64,000 nt of DNA from Rhodoferax sp. (GCF_030697375.1 NZ_JAUYQD010000062.1:1-64000), one strand, 5' to 3'; positions 52,735 to 63,395 are shown, numbered from the stretch's first letter. Numbers and translations are program-made. The notes: generated by a model from the letters alone, not told the origin.

Positions 52735-54125
52735 TGCACCACTTCCCAGCTGGTACCAGCAGCCGAGTCTTTGAGCACGATGCCCGAGGCCAGCAACTCC
52801 TTGCGAAGGTTATCTGCCAGAGCGAAATCACGGGCCGCTTTAGCAGCACTGCGCTTGGCAATCAGCGCTTGAATTGCTATTTCGTCCAGCGTGGCTCCGG
52901 TTTGCAGAAATTGTTTGGGGTCCCCTTGGAGGATGCCTAGGCAGCCGCCCAGCGCCTTAAGCAATGCAGACATTGCGGGTGACTTGGATCGATTGACCTC
53001 AGTGGCCAGATCGAACAACACCGCCACCGCCTCTGGGGTGCCAAAATCGTCGTCCATCGCCACCTTGAACCTTGCTGCGAACGAATCACTCCAATCGATG
53101 GAAGGTATTTGGTGCACGGGGACCAGGTCAAGGGCGGTATACAAACGTTTCAGGGCCGTACGGGCATCGTTCAGATGGGCGTCACTGTAGTTCAGGGCAG
53201 AGCGGTAGTGGGTGCGCACAAGAAAGAATCGCACCGTCTCTGCATCGTATTTGGACAGGACCTCCCGAATGGTAAAGAAGTTGCCCAAACTTTTGGACAT
53301 TTTTTCATTGTCCACACGCACAAAGCCGTTGTGGATCCAAAATCGGGCCAATGCTTGGCCATGAGCCCCCTCGCTCTGCGCAATTTCATTTTCATGGTGC
53401 GGAAACTGCAAATCCGCGCCGCCACCATGGATATCAAAGGTCTCCCCCAAGGTCTGGCAACTCATGGCAGAGCATTCGATATGCCATCCTGGGCGCCCAA
53501 CGCCAAACGCATGCCCCGACGCCGCGCTGTCCCACTTGGCATCGTCTGGTTCAGACTCCTTGGCAGCTTTCCACAAAACAAAATCAAGCGGATCGTCTTT
53601 CCCATCAAGCACGGCCACGCGCTCTCCCGCGCGCAGCTCATCCACGGATTTGCCCGACAACTTGCCGTAGCCTGGAAACTTGCGCACCGCAAAGTTCACA
53701 TCGCCAGTGGGAGCCTTGTAGGCAAGTCCTTTGACCTCCAATTGGCCGATTAAATCCAGCATTTGCGGCACGTATTCCGTGGCACGCGGCTCCAAGGTGG
53801 GAGATTCGATGCCCAGTTTGGCAATGTCCAGATGCATCGCTTCAATCATTTCGTCCGTGAGTGCACGGATAGTGATGCCGCGCTCCACTGCGCGCTTGAT
53901 GATTTTGTCGTCAATATCCGTGATGTTGCGCACATAGGTGACTCGATAGCCACTGATTTTCAACCAGCGCTGTACGACGTCAAACGCCATCATCATGCGT
54001 GCGTGGCCAATGTGGCACAGGTCATAGATGGTCATGCCGCAAACGTACATGCGCACATGGCCCGGTTCAATGGGCGAGAATGGTTCAGGGGAACGCGATA
54101 GCGTGTTGTAAATGCACAAACTCAT
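52731..54125 (-). CDS. cysS: Cysteinyl-tRNA synthetase
   Basis: The 464-residue class I enzyme starts at 54125 ([16 protein letters not shown]); the open frame extends further upstream without homology. The zinc Cys29 is in [10 protein letters not shown], the HIGH motif is HIGH at 38-41, the second zinc site is in the GWHIECSAM region, and [10 protein letters not shown] is the KMSKS loop. It charges tRNA-Cys. It leads a run of same-strand genes: cysS, glycosylase, accA, tilS, lysC. Confidence 0.97.
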   Translation of the reverse strand: MSLCIYNTLSRSPEPFSPIEPGHVRMYVCGMTIYDLCHIGHARMMMAFDVVQRWLKISGYRVTYVRNITDIDDKIIKRAVERGITIRALTDEMIEAMHLDIAKLGIESPTLEPRATEYVPQMLDLIGQLEVKGLAYKAPTGDVNFAVRKFPGYGKLSGKSVDELRAGERVAVLDGKDDPLDFVLWKAAKESEPDDAKWDSAASGHAFGVGRPGWHIECSAMSCQTLGETFDIHGGGADLQFPHHENEIAQSEGAHGQALARFWIHNGFVRVDNEKMSKSLGNFFTIREVLSKYDAETVRFFLVRTHYRSALNYSDAHLNDARTALKRLYTALDLVPVHQIPSIDWSDSFAARFKVAMDDDFGTPEAVAVLFDLATEVNRSKSPAMSALLKALGGCLGILQGDPKQFLQTGATLDEIAIQALIAKRSAAKAARDFALADNLRKELLASGIVLKDSAAGTSWEVVQ

Positions 54126-54309
54126 GGGTAATTCATGGCCTCTTCGCTGGGATACAGGCCCTGGGCAAAGTCGCCAGCCGATACATAACTGATTAGGGAA
54201 AGTCTTGGGGGTTGTCCAAGGGGCGGCGCACCACCCCTCAGCTACAATCCAGCGCAGTATAAAGCCCCGCTGCCAGGGCGCATCCAACGTGCGAAATTCA
54301 AAAGACTCT

Positions 54310-55392
54310 ATGAAGTACGCCTGCTCACCTAAGTTCCAACCACTTCGCCTGCTGACTTTGGCAGCGGCAATGATGTTTTCGGTCGCGCACGCAGACGATT
54401 ACACCGATGTATCCCAACTCATGCGGGCCGGGAAATTGCCTGAGGCGCTGTCCAAGGCTGACCAGTACTTGACCAGCAAGCCCAAGGACCCGCAAATGCG
54501 CTTCCTCAAAGGTGTTATCCAGCGCGATGCAGGAAAAACTACCGATGCCATTGGCACCTTTACCCGCTTGACAGAAGACTACCCCGAACTTCCAGAACCC
54601 TATAACAACTTGGCAGTTCTCTATGCTGGACAAAGCCAGTTTGACAAGGCACGTGCCGCGCTGGAAATGGCCATCCGAACCAACCCCAGCTATGCCACCG
54701 CGCATGAAAATTTGGGGGATGTCTATGCCAAACTGGCAAGCCAAGCCTACAACAAAGCCTTGCAGCTCGATGCAACCAATCCGGCTGTGGCACCTAAACT
54801 GGCGCTGATCCGAGAACTCTTCAACCCAACCAGTCCCAAAGGGCAGAAGTCAGGCGCCCCCGCACATTCAACTCCAACGCCAGCAGCCGTGGCAGTGAAA
54901 GCCCCGCCTCCGCTGCCCAACCCTGCATCAGCCAAGGCGCCCGTCACTGCACCGACGACGCAAACAGCGCCCGCAACCCCCACTGCTGCCGTGACGGCAG
55001 AAGCTCCTGCACCAGTCACGCCCCCAACCACCAACGCCTCTACTTCCGGCAATAGCACTAAAGAGGCTGAAGCTGCCGTAAAGTCTTGGGCCAGTGCTTG
55101 GGCGGCTAAAGATGTCAAAACTTATCTGGCTGCATATGGAAGGGATTTTGCCCCCCCCGGCTCCATGAAACGTAGCGCCTGGGAAAATGAGCGCCGCGAG
55201 CGCATCAGCAACAAGTCCAAAATCAGCCTCAAATTGGAAAACCTCAACATTACGGTCAATGGCAGCAATGCAACTGCCAAGTTTCGCCAGGACTACAAGG
55301 CCGATGGCATAGCTGTTTCCAGCAAAAAAACCCTCAATTTGGTAAAAAACGGTGACCGTTGGCTGATCGTCAAAGAGTTCACGGGCTCCTGA
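54310..55392 (+). CDS. Exported TPR protein with NTF2-like C-terminal domain
   Basis: The 360-residue protein (start [15 protein letters not shown] at 54310) has a signal peptide ending near AHA and about three TPR units (residues 30-160, for example [20 protein letters not shown] and [21 protein letters not shown]). A long Ala/Pro/Thr-rich linker (about 180-265) leads to a C-terminal domain (about 268-360: [30 protein letters not shown]...[10 protein letters not shown]) that looks NTF2/SnoaL-like. The next gene, an L,D-transpeptidase, ends with a similar domain. A periplasmic role in envelope assembly is inferred. Confidence 0.85.
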   Translation: MKYACSPKFQPLRLLTLAAAMMFSVAHADDYTDVSQLMRAGKLPEALSKADQYLTSKPKDPQMRFLKGVIQRDAGKTTDAIGTFTRLTEDYPELPEPYNNLAVLYAGQSQFDKARAALEMAIRTNPSYATAHENLGDVYAKLASQAYNKALQLDATNPAVAPKLALIRELFNPTSPKGQKSGAPAHSTPTPAAVAVKAPPPLPNPASAKAPVTAPTTQTAPATPTAAVTAEAPAPVTPPTTNASTSGNSTKEAEAAVKSWASAWAAKDVKTYLAAYGRDFAPPGSMKRSAWENERRERISNKSKISLKLENLNITVNGSNATAKFRQDYKADGIAVSSKKTLNLVKNGDRWLIVKEFTGS

Positions 55393-55459
55393 TCCGGTTT
55401 TGTTTCCATCCACTTTGAAATGCATTACCGCCCCCTCCCACTTAAGCGCCGTCATTGAA

Positions 55460-56701
55460 ATGGGGCCTCCTTATCTGGTCGCCATAGTGGTGGCGCTCTC
55501 ACTGTTAGGTGCAAACCCAGTACATGCTGCTGCGAACAAGCATGTGCCCAAACGGGAGCTGCCCCGCCAAGAAGCACCCCTCATTCGGGATAGCGATGGA
55601 GTTGCGGAAGCGCGCCTGATTGAGATCTACAAACTCATAGGCAAAGCCCAAAATCGCGAAGCATTGACCAAAGCCACGCAACTGGTGGAGGATTTGCCAA
55701 ACTTCCAGCTGGCTCAATTGGTCTATGGTGACTTGCTGGCGGCACATGTCCGCCCGGTGAAGGCCATTGGCGACGTGCCTGACGCCATGGCACAGGCCGC
55801 AGGAAGCAATCTAACCGAACTGCGGGAAGAGTCCAAACGTCGCGTCAATGCGCTACGTGAACCGCCACCACCGGGTGCCATTCCCTCTCAATTTTTGGCT
55901 CTTTCACAACGCTCGCGCCACGCAATTGCAGTGGATGCATCCAAATCTCGCCTCTACCTCTTTGAAAACACCCCTACCGGTCTGAAGCTGGTGTCCGACT
56001 ACTACATTTCTGTGGGCAAAGCGGGTACATCCAAAACGCTGGAGGGCGACCAGCGCACGCCCTTGGGCGTGTACTACATCACCAGCAATCTGGACCGAAA
56101 ATCACTCAAAGATTTCTATGGATCTGGTGCACTTCCCATTAACTATCCCAATATGCTGGACGCGAAGCGAGGGAAAACGGGAAGTGGAATCTGGCTGCAC
56201 GGAACGCCACCCAGCCAGTTTTCGCGCCCCCCCCTGGCAACCGACGGCTGCGTGGTTTTGGCGAATCCAGATTTAGCCCACCTCGTCAGAACCGTGGAGG
56301 TGCGCACCACACCCGTGGTCATTGCGACCCAACTGCATTGGGTTGCTCCGCACAGCGTTCGCACGGAAAGCAAACCATTTGAAGATGCGTTGCACGCATG
56401 GCGCAACGCCAAAACATCTGGCGATCTCAAACAGATTCTGTCTTTTTACACGCCCGATTTCAGCAGCAATGGCAAGACACTGGCCCAATGGACTCCTACA
56501 TTGAAGACCGAACTCGCTACCGTGCAAGGACGAACCATTCAGCTCAAAGATGTATCGATGTTACGCTGGACCGATACCTCAGACACCATGGTGGTGACAT
56601 TTGGTGAAGTCGCCGACGGAATTCGCACAGGTTTAACCAAACGCCAATACTGGATGCGACAAAACAGCCAGTGGAAAATTTTTTTTGAAGGAGTGCTCTG
56701 A
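55460..56701 (+). CDS. L,D-transpeptidase (YkuD) with NTF2-like domain
   Basis: The 413-residue exported protein starts at the ATG at 55460 (signal MGPPYLVAIVVALSLLGANPVHA). A longer frame back to a TTG at 55400 would spoil the signal. After a helical N-terminal region (about 40-135), the YkuD domain (about 155-295) shows AIAVDASKSRLYLFENT, GDQRTPLGVYYI and the catalytic HGTPPSQFSRPPLATDGCVVL (His and Cys nucleophile). The C-terminal 110 residues form an NTF2-like domain related to that of the preceding gene. It probably crosslinks peptidoglycan or attaches proteins to it. The preceding stop is 67 bases upstream. Confidence 0.92.
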   Translation: MGPPYLVAIVVALSLLGANPVHAAANKHVPKRELPRQEAPLIRDSDGVAEARLIEIYKLIGKAQNREALTKATQLVEDLPNFQLAQLVYGDLLAAHVRPVKAIGDVPDAMAQAAGSNLTELREESKRRVNALREPPPPGAIPSQFLALSQRSRHAIAVDASKSRLYLFENTPTGLKLVSDYYISVGKAGTSKTLEGDQRTPLGVYYITSNLDRKSLKDFYGSGALPINYPNMLDAKRGKTGSGIWLHGTPPSQFSRPPLATDGCVVLANPDLAHLVRTVEVRTTPVVIATQLHWVAPHSVRTESKPFEDALHAWRNAKTSGDLKQILSFYTPDFSSNGKTLAQWTPTLKTELATVQGRTIQLKDVSMLRWTDTSDTMVVTFGEVADGIRTGLTKRQYWMRQNSQWKIFFEGVL

Positions 56702-56703
56702 CC

Positions 56704-57297
56704 ATGTCTTTGCGATTTTCGCTTTCCAGCCGGCGTGTCTGGTTGGCCTGCTGTGTAGGCATTTTTCTCTCAACACCGGTACAGGCACAGTCTGCGCTCA
56801 AGGTGAAATTTCAAACCAGCATGGGGGAGTTTGTGGTGGAGGTCTACCCCGAGAAAGCCCCCAAAACCGTTGAGAATTTTCTCCAATACGTCAAAGATAA
56901 ACATTACGACAACACGGTTTTTCACCGGGTCATTCCGAATTTCATGGTTCAAGGTGGTGGATTTTCTGCGGACATGAACCAAAAACCCACACGCGACCCC
57001 ATTCCACTGGAAGCCAACAATGGTCTCAAAAATGACCGAGGCACCATTGCCATGGCGCGCACAGCCAACCCCAATTCAGCCACCGCACAATTTTTTATTA
57101 ACGTGGTGGACAATGCCAATCTCAATGCACCCCAGCCGGATGGTTATGGCTATGCGGTGTTTGGCAAGGTCGTTACCGGCATGGATGTGGTTGACAAAAT
57201 CCGCACGTCCGCAACCGGCAACAAAGGCATGTTCCAAAACGTCCCCACCACTCCCATCGTTATCAAATCAGTCACTTCTTTACAAAGTAAACCATGA
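56704..57297 (+). CDS. ppiA: Periplasmic cyclophilin-type peptidyl-prolyl isomerase
   Basis: The 197-residue protein has a signal peptide ([29 protein letters not shown]) and a cyclophilin fold: [15 protein letters not shown], the active-site Arg in [35 protein letters not shown] and [18 protein letters not shown]. It speeds folding at proline bonds in the periplasm. It begins 2 bases after the L,D-transpeptidase stop and overlaps ppiB by 4 bases, so the three are coupled. Confidence 0.95.
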   Translation: MSLRFSLSSRRVWLACCVGIFLSTPVQAQSALKVKFQTSMGEFVVEVYPEKAPKTVENFLQYVKDKHYDNTVFHRVIPNFMVQGGGFSADMNQKPTRDPIPLEANNGLKNDRGTIAMARTANPNSATAQFFINVVDNANLNAPQPDGYGYAVFGKVVTGMDVVDKIRTSATGNKGMFQNVPTTPIVIKSVTSLQSKP

Positions 57298-57800
57298 GCA
57301 ATACACAAGTCGAACTCCACGTCACAGGCTACGGCGTCATCACCCTGGAACTGGACCAAGAAAAAGCACCCAAGTCCGCCGCTAATTTTCTGGCCTATGT
57401 GGCCAAGGGTCACTACAACAACACCATTTTTCACCGTGTTATCCCTGGCTTCATGGTTCAAGGCGGCGGAATGGAGCCTGGCATGGTTCAAAAGCCTTGT
57501 GATGCACCGATTGAAAACGAAGCCAACAACGGCCTGAAGAACAACAACTACACCGTGGCCATGGCCCGCACCGGGGACCCACACTCGGCTACGGCCCAGT
57601 TCTTCATTAATGTCGCAGACAACGGTTTCCTGAACCACACATCCCCTTCCCAACAGGGCTGGGGCTATGCGGTGTTCGGCAAGGTTGTTGCGGGAGCCGA
57701 TGTCGTGGACAAAATCAAGGCCGTTAAAACCGGACGCAAGGGCTACCATGACGACGTGCCGAAAGAAGACGTCGTTATCGAAAAAGCCGTAGCGCTTTAA
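57294..57800 (+). CDS. ppiB: Cytoplasmic cyclophilin-type peptidyl-prolyl isomerase
   Basis: The 168-residue cyclophilin has no signal peptide. Motifs are [42 protein letters not shown] and [19 protein letters not shown]. It is the cytoplasmic paralogue of the preceding gene (tandem duplication with one export signal). lpxH follows after 17 bases. Confidence 0.96.
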   Translation: MSNTQVELHVTGYGVITLELDQEKAPKSAANFLAYVAKGHYNNTIFHRVIPGFMVQGGGMEPGMVQKPCDAPIENEANNGLKNNNYTVAMARTGDPHSATAQFFINVADNGFLNHTSPSQQGWGYAVFGKVVAGADVVDKIKAVKTGRKGYHDDVPKEDVVIEKAVAL

Positions 57801-57817
57801 ACGCAGCATCGAACGGG

Positions 57818-58636
57818 ATGGAACTCCGTGCGCCGCCCCACTGGCGTTGTGTCGATTTCATCTCAGACTTGCACCTGCAAGCCAATGAACCTCTGACCTT
57901 CCAGGCCTGGAGTGAATACCTCCAGCAAACCAGCGCAGATGCACTCTTCATCCTGGGCGATTTGTTTGAGGTCTGGGTCGGTGACGATGTGCTGACGGAC
58001 CAAGTTGGGGCACGCACTGGGTTTGAATACCAATGTGCCCAAGTGCTGCGCGCAACGGCAGATCGCACCAAGGTGTACATCATGCCGGGAAACCGCGACT
58101 TTCTGATGGGTCCGGCTTTGATGCAAGCCAGTGGATGCACCCTGTTGGAAGACCCATGCGTACTGGAGTTTGCTTCTCAGCGTTGGCTGCTTTCCCATGG
58201 TGATGCCTTATGTCTGGACGATAAGGCCTATATGCAATTTCGCGCACTGGTACGCAGTGCACAGTGGCAGCGTGACTTCTTAGCAAAGCCGCTCAACGAG
58301 CGCCTGAATTTGGCCTCGCACATGCGTGCGCAAAGCGAAGCCATCAAACAGAGCGAAACCAACTATGCAGACGTAGACACTGCGGCTGCACGAGCCAGTC
58401 TGGAAACCCTGCGTGCCGACCACATGATTCACGGGCACACACACCGGCCAGCACGGCACCCACTGGGAGCCCACCATGATCGATGGGTGCTCAGCGACTG
58501 GGATCTCAGTGCCCGGCCACCACGCGCCGAAGTATTGCGGCTCAGCCTGGTACTGGGTGCATGCGGCTCTGCTGGCGACGCCTTGGTGCAACGCCTGTCA
58601 CTGGCCAACGCTATTGCAGCCAAGCCTGCGGATTAA
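57818..58636 (+). CDS. lpxH: UDP-2,3-diacylglucosamine diphosphatase LpxH
   Basis: The 272-residue calcineurin-like phosphoesterase makes lipid X in lipid A synthesis. Metal-binding motifs are FISDLHL, LGDLFEVWVGDD, PGNRDF, SHGDALCLDD and HGHTHRPARH. The C-terminal 30 residues extend beyond E. coli LpxH (240). Its 3' end overlaps the converging HD-GYP gene by 26 bases. Confidence 0.94.
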   Translation: MELRAPPHWRCVDFISDLHLQANEPLTFQAWSEYLQQTSADALFILGDLFEVWVGDDVLTDQVGARTGFEYQCAQVLRATADRTKVYIMPGNRDFLMGPALMQASGCTLLEDPCVLEFASQRWLLSHGDALCLDDKAYMQFRALVRSAQWQRDFLAKPLNERLNLASHMRAQSEAIKQSETNYADVDTAAARASLETLRADHMIHGHTHRPARHPLGAHHDRWVLSDWDLSARPPRAEVLRLSLVLGACGSAGDALVQRLSLANAIAAKPAD

Positions 58637-60293
58637 CCTCGTCAATTTGCCATGGGTCCAGAAACTGTTCGGCATACCGCAGGTAAACGCCTTGGCTTAC
58701 AAATATATCGAACAGATCGGGATCGATATGCCCCCCCATGCGGAACTTGTGCATGATTCCCATGGCTTGGGACAGCTTCATTCCCTGCTTGTAAGGTCTA
58801 TCACGCGCTGTCAGCGCTTCAAAAATGTCAGCGATTCCCATAATGCGTGCCTGCACCGACATTTGTTCACGCGTAAGCCCCTTGGGATAGCCTTTGCCAT
58901 CCATGCGTTCATGGTGGCCACCCGCGTACTCCGGCACATTTTTCAAATGCTTGGGCCATGGCAACTGCTCCAGCATTTTGATGGTGGCCACAATGTGGTA
59001 ATTGATCGTGTCGCGCTCGGCCGACGTTAAAGTGCCTGCCCGGATCGTCAGATTTTCAATCTCATTGAAGCTTAAGAACTCTGTCTCCAGACCCTCGACA
59101 TTGCGCCAGCGGTGCCCGGTTCCGATATCGCGCACGCGCTGCAAATCGGCCTCTTTCATGAACTCAGCCCCTTGGTTGGTCAAACGCAAAAAATCCCGGT
59201 CTGCATCCAAGGCCTCAATACGGTTCCTGCAATCGGACCACAACCGTGCTTCGGCAGCAGAATCCCTGGGGTCCCGCAAGGCCAACTGGGCGCGCAAAGC
59301 AGCGATTTCCTGGTCTCGCTTGAGAACCTCAAAGCGCGTATCGAGCAGTTCGATGCGGTCAAACAGGGTTTGCAGTTTGGTTGCCTTGTCTACCACGTGC
59401 ACCGGCGTTGTTACCTTTCCGCAGTCATGCAGCAGCCCCGCAATTTTGAGTTCGTAGCGATCACGATCGTCCATGGCAAAGCCTGCCAAGGGCCCCTGCC
59501 GATTAGCGCTCACCGCCTCCGCCAGCATCATGGTCAGGGCGGGCACCCGTTGGCAGTGCCCCCCCGTGTAGTGTGACTTTTCGTCAATCGCCAAGTTGAT
59601 CAGGCCAATGAAGGACTCAAACAGTTCTTCAAGCTGCGCCATTAAATTACGGTTGGAAATGGCAATGGCGGCTTGTGAGGCCAATGACTCGGCCAAACTC
59701 TGGTCTGCGGTGGAAAAGGACACCACCGCACCCGTCTGCGGATGCAGTGCATTGATCAACTGCAGCACACCGATCACGTCACCCTCATGGTCCTTCATGG
59801 GAATGGCCAAAAACGACTGTGACCGGTACCCTGTGCGTTCATCAAACTGCCGGGTGCCAGAGAAATCAAAATTCGCTTCGGTATACGCGTCAGCGATGTT
59901 GACGGTCTGGTGGTGAATGGCCGCATAGGCTGCCACCAAAGAATCATTGGGTTTCCCGCGGGCATCGCGCAGGGGTAAATTGGGAAAATCGATCGGTTTG
60001 CCGGAACTTCCCCCCATGGCGATGTCCAGCGAATCTGTGCGCAGGATTTCAAAGCGCAGCGCTTGACCATCCTCCGCCACCCGGTACAGGGTGCCACCAT
60101 CGGCACGCGTAATGGTTTTGGCCGCCACCAGAATGCGCTCCAGCAAGCGTGTAATGTCGCGCTCTTTGGACAGCGCAACGCCAATGGAATTGAGCTGTTC
60201 CAGGCGCCGCAGCAGGCCATCGGTTGAATTCACGGTGACTCCCTCGCTCAAAAAGCAGTAAATAAACTCCTCGGCAAGACCATTGTTCCACAT
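58611..60293 (-). CDS. GAF and HD-GYP domain signalling protein
   Basis: This 560-residue cytoplasmic protein has an N-terminal GAF domain (about 40-215: LLERILVAAKTITRADGGTLYRV...SFLAIPMKDHEGDVIGVLQLINAL) and an HD-GYP domain (about 230-540) with HCQRV, GLLHDCGKVTTP and the diagnostic HHERMDGKGYPKGL plus ADIFEALTARDRPYK. The HD-GYP part contains an insertion of about 130 residues between the HD and GYP motifs. The expected activity is c-di-GMP hydrolysis, controlled by a GAF ligand. The first 18 or so residues may not be translated; in-frame alternatives such as GTG (VNSTDGLL) exist. Confidence 0.88.
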   Translation of the reverse strand: MWNNGLAEEFIYCFLSEGVTVNSTDGLLRRLEQLNSIGVALSKERDITRLLERILVAAKTITRADGGTLYRVAEDGQALRFEILRTDSLDIAMGGSSGKPIDFPNLPLRDARGKPNDSLVAAYAAIHHQTVNIADAYTEANFDFSGTRQFDERTGYRSQSFLAIPMKDHEGDVIGVLQLINALHPQTGAVVSFSTADQSLAESLASQAAIAISNRNLMAQLEELFESFIGLINLAIDEKSHYTGGHCQRVPALTMMLAEAVSANRQGPLAGFAMDDRDRYELKIAGLLHDCGKVTTPVHVVDKATKLQTLFDRIELLDTRFEVLKRDQEIAALRAQLALRDPRDSAAEARLWSDCRNRIEALDADRDFLRLTNQGAEFMKEADLQRVRDIGTGHRWRNVEGLETEFLSFNEIENLTIRAGTLTSAERDTINYHIVATIKMLEQLPWPKHLKNVPEYAGGHHERMDGKGYPKGLTREQMSVQARIMGIADIFEALTARDRPYKQGMKLSQAMGIMHKFRMGGHIDPDLFDIFVSQGVYLRYAEQFLDPWQIDEVNPQAWLQ

Positions 60294-60318
60294 CCGTCCC
60301 TGCAGCGCCTGCCCTCCT

Positions 60319-63090
60319 CTACCGCTTAAGCAACACCTTCAACACTGTTTGGATGCGGCGTGCATCCTGTGAATTGAATGCACCCGTAAACACGGCCGCA
60401 GCGTCCACCCCCCAGGTTTGGGCCGGCGCCGGATCATTGCGCCGCGTGAGCAGTTGCAGTTGCAGCATACGTCGCGCGGTCAGGTGCTCAGCAGGTGTGG
60501 GCACCTCCGCCGCCATTTCCAGTCGCAACAACGCCGTTTGGGGATCGACCGCACCCGCTGCACCTTTTGCTGGCACTTTGGATTCACCAGCAAGCGCTTG
60601 CAGCCACGCCGCACGGGTTGCAGGGGTCACCCGGGAACCCAACTCCTGGACACCGGGAACCAGACTCGCGTCGTGCTTTTCCCATGCTGCCAACAACTGC
60701 GTCAGAGCTTCGCCATGGGCTTGGGCCGCCAGTGTGCGCAGCGCATGCTGCGCGTTTTCCAAGGCCTCGCGCTGGGCTCGGAACGCCGCATCGCCCAAAC
60801 GGGGGGCGTCTTGCCAACCCACGTTGCGCCCTCGGTCAGCGGAATCAAAGCGATCATTCCCGCGTGGAGCACGGTCAGCACCGCGGGCGCCGGCACCCGC
60901 ATGGGTATCTCGCCCACCTCGCCCGGCATCCTTGCGCTCACCCCATTTACCCGCCGGCGCCGGAGTCTCTTTCTTCATACCAGGACGGTCATCACCCCGC
61001 ACAGCGATCACAGGTTTGGTCGGTTTGGGCGCCGCAGCAGGAGCCAGCGCCACTGCAGATGTGTCTGAAGCCGCGGCTTCAGACGCACCTTCTATTGCTA
61101 CAGTTTCTATAGCTGTCTGCGCAGTATCTACGGGGGCTACAGGCATATTTTCATCTGCAATCAGGGCTACCCCCGATGCTTGCGCAGCCGACTTGGCAGC
61201 CGTTTCTTGCACACCCGCCGCGGTTACTTCAGCCTGCGCCTGTGCTTGGCCATGCAAAGCGGCATCCAGTGCGGCCATCGCCGTACGAATCGCCTGGGCA
61301 TCACCAGCAGCATTGGCTGCTTCCAAGGCCTTCGCAGCATCCAGCACCATGCGGTCCCGTGCACCCAGCGATGCTTCGGCTTTTTCGCGTTCTGCGGTTT
61401 TGCGGTTGAAAGCGTCGTCAATGGGCTTTCTGAATGCATCCCACAGTTTCTGCTCCTGGCGGCGGTCCATGGGCACCCGGTGCGCCTCTGCCTGCCAGCG
61501 CTGTTGCAAGGCTTTTACCGCGTCGATGCGCAGTGTGGGCGCATCACCGAGTACTTTGGCTTCGTCAATCATGGCATGGCGCAAGGCCAAGCTCTGCGCC
61601 TGCAAGGCTTCCAAAGGGGCTGCGGCATTGGAAATTGCAGCCTTCCACAGGGGTTGGAGTTCGGCAAATGCCTTTTCCCCCAGGTGTCCAGACTCACGCC
61701 AGCGGTCACCGAACTGGTGCAAGATACGGTTAAAGCCTTTCCAGTCATCGTCCAAGGCCGTGCGATTGGCCAGCGCCCAGGCATTGACTTCCTCAATCAG
61801 TGCCAGACGCTGGGCCTTGTGCTCTGCCGACTCTGCCTTGACTTTTTCCAGCCAGCTTTCCACCACTTTATAAGCCTCATTGCAGGCTTCATCAAAGCGC
61901 TTCCACATGGCGTGGTTGGGCACGCCGCCTTGGTCGGTTTGTTTCCACTGGTCACGCAAGGTGCGCAAGGTTTCCTGCATTTTGCGGCCACCAATGGCCT
62001 GACCGTCAGGCCGCTTCAGCAGTCCTTCCGCCTTGGCCACCAACTCTTCACGCAGCTGGTCCGCACGCCAACGCTGCCAACCCTCCAATTCACCCGCTGC
62101 CGCCAGGGCGGAATGGGCCATGTTTTCAAGCTTGTCATCGATGAGCTTGCCAAATTCCTTGAGCGCCTGGCGCAATGCACCTGCGGCACCGGCACTGGCT
62201 TTGCCGTGGCCTTCGCCCACTTCCTGCTCTAACGTGGTCAAGGCCTGGCGCACTGCAGCGGTCGCACTGGCACGCACCTGTGGGTCCACTTTCGGTTTAG
62301 CCTGTTTGCCAAGGCCTTCGGCAGGCACACCGCGGGCCACACGTAACTCGTCAGCCCACATTGGCACCGGAGGCAGAGCGGCGACAGCATCTTGGGCGGC
62401 AGCAACGGCCAACGCCAATGCACCCTGGAACGCATCCCACACCACCAACAATTGGCCCCGCGAAGCTTCTAGCAACGGAGGAAATTTAAGGTCCACACTT
62501 GCCCAACTGGGGTCGGCAACCAATTGCGCAGCCTGTGCCTGCCAATGGTCGACATCCGCACGCAAGGCATCCAAAGCGTTTTGGGCATCGCGCCAAGACT
62601 TGGTGGAAAGCACCTCAATACGCTGCGCCAGCAGTACAGCGGCTTCGCGTTGCACCTGAACCCGGTGCTGCAGATCTTCAATGACACGCACACGGTCGGC
62701 CAACTGGGTTTTGAACACGGACAATGGCTCCTTGCTCAAAGGGGCGCCGGCTTTTGCCGCATCCCGCTGCCAAGCCAAGGCATCGGCAATATTGAGCTTG
62801 GCGGTGTCCAAGAGGACCTGGGCCTTGTTTGCCCACTCGGCCACCAAAGCTTCTTGGCCTTTGGAGCGCTTGGCTTCATCCAGCTTTTCACGCACCAGTT
62901 TGGCAGCTCCTTTGTCCTTGACGCTGAGTTCTTTGAACACGGCCGTAAGCTGATCGGAATTGGGACTACCCTGCAGCCACTCGCGCACGCGTGCAGCACG
63001 CTCACCCGAAGTGAGAGCCGTAAAGGCTCCGCCGGTCAGACTGTCTAGTTGGGCAATATCGTTGTTTTTAGCGGGAGATGGCGACGTCAC
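60319..63090 (-). CDS. DUF349 coiled-coil protein
   Basis: The 923-residue, Ala-rich, largely helical protein has several DUF349-type helical repeats (for example WKQTDQGGVPNHAMWKRFDEACNEAY and WQAEAHRVPMDRRQEQKLWDAFRKPIDDAF). A low-complexity region (about 645-760) includes the peptide encoded by a copy of the interspersed repeat, then a basic Gly/Arg/Asp-rich stretch (KWGERKDAGRGGRDTHAGAG) that may bind nucleic acid. A C-terminal helical domain of about 150 residues follows. Its function is unknown; it is likely cytoplasmic. Confidence 0.82.
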   Translation of the reverse strand: MTSPSPAKNNDIAQLDSLTGGAFTALTSGERAARVREWLQGSPNSDQLTAVFKELSVKDKGAAKLVREKLDEAKRSKGQEALVAEWANKAQVLLDTAKLNIADALAWQRDAAKAGAPLSKEPLSVFKTQLADRVRVIEDLQHRVQVQREAAVLLAQRIEVLSTKSWRDAQNALDALRADVDHWQAQAAQLVADPSWASVDLKFPPLLEASRGQLLVVWDAFQGALALAVAAAQDAVAALPPVPMWADELRVARGVPAEGLGKQAKPKVDPQVRASATAAVRQALTTLEQEVGEGHGKASAGAAGALRQALKEFGKLIDDKLENMAHSALAAAGELEGWQRWRADQLREELVAKAEGLLKRPDGQAIGGRKMQETLRTLRDQWKQTDQGGVPNHAMWKRFDEACNEAYKVVESWLEKVKAESAEHKAQRLALIEEVNAWALANRTALDDDWKGFNRILHQFGDRWRESGHLGEKAFAELQPLWKAAISNAAAPLEALQAQSLALRHAMIDEAKVLGDAPTLRIDAVKALQQRWQAEAHRVPMDRRQEQKLWDAFRKPIDDAFNRKTAEREKAEASLGARDRMVLDAAKALEAANAAGDAQAIRTAMAALDAALHGQAQAQAEVTAAGVQETAAKSAAQASGVALIADENMPVAPVDTAQTAIETVAIEGASEAAASDTSAVALAPAAAPKPTKPVIAVRGDDRPGMKKETPAPAGKWGERKDAGRGGRDTHAGAGARGADRAPRGNDRFDSADRGRNVGWQDAPRLGDAAFRAQREALENAQHALRTLAAQAHGEALTQLLAAWEKHDASLVPGVQELGSRVTPATRAAWLQALAGESKVPAKGAAGAVDPQTALLRLEMAAEVPTPAEHLTARRMLQLQLLTRRNDPAPAQTWGVDAAAVFTGAFNSQDARRIQTVLKVLLKR
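61093..61152 (+). repeat. Interspersed repeat copy inside the DUF349 gene
   Basis: The plus strand reads ATTGCTACAGTTTCTATAGC, then TGTCTGCGCAGTATCTACGG and GGGCTACAGGC. The coding strand reads PVAPVDTAQTAIETVAI, nearly the peptide encoded by the tilS copy, in the same frame. It lies in the Ala-rich linker of the protein. Confidence 0.8.
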
Positions 63091-63395
63091 GGTAGGCTCG
63101 GAATTAAATTGAAAAGGAAACTACAACCGCGTATTTTCGCTGCTAATTCACCTATGCCCCAAGGTTTTTATCCCGGCAACAAAGAAGTCTCAATCAACCC
63201 ATCCCGCCTACCATGCATTTTTTAACGAAAAAGCCCGCAAAACCCCCATAAACAAAGCGTAGAAAGCTATCAAAATGATAGCAATACTGGGTGCATCAAG
63301 CACCTGGTTGAACACCGTGCACAGGCCCAACTACGAGAGCTACACCTACTATATATAGATAGCACCACCACACCCACTGAAATTCAGCACCCAAC
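63091..63395. other. Gene-free stretch upstream of the DUF349 gene
   Basis: I see no coding sequence here. It holds GCTATC-AAAAT-GATAGC (63266-63282), which matches the left half of the interspersed repeat (a possible truncated copy), and presumably the promoter of the DUF349 gene. Base composition is more AT-rich than in the genes. Confidence 0.4.
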
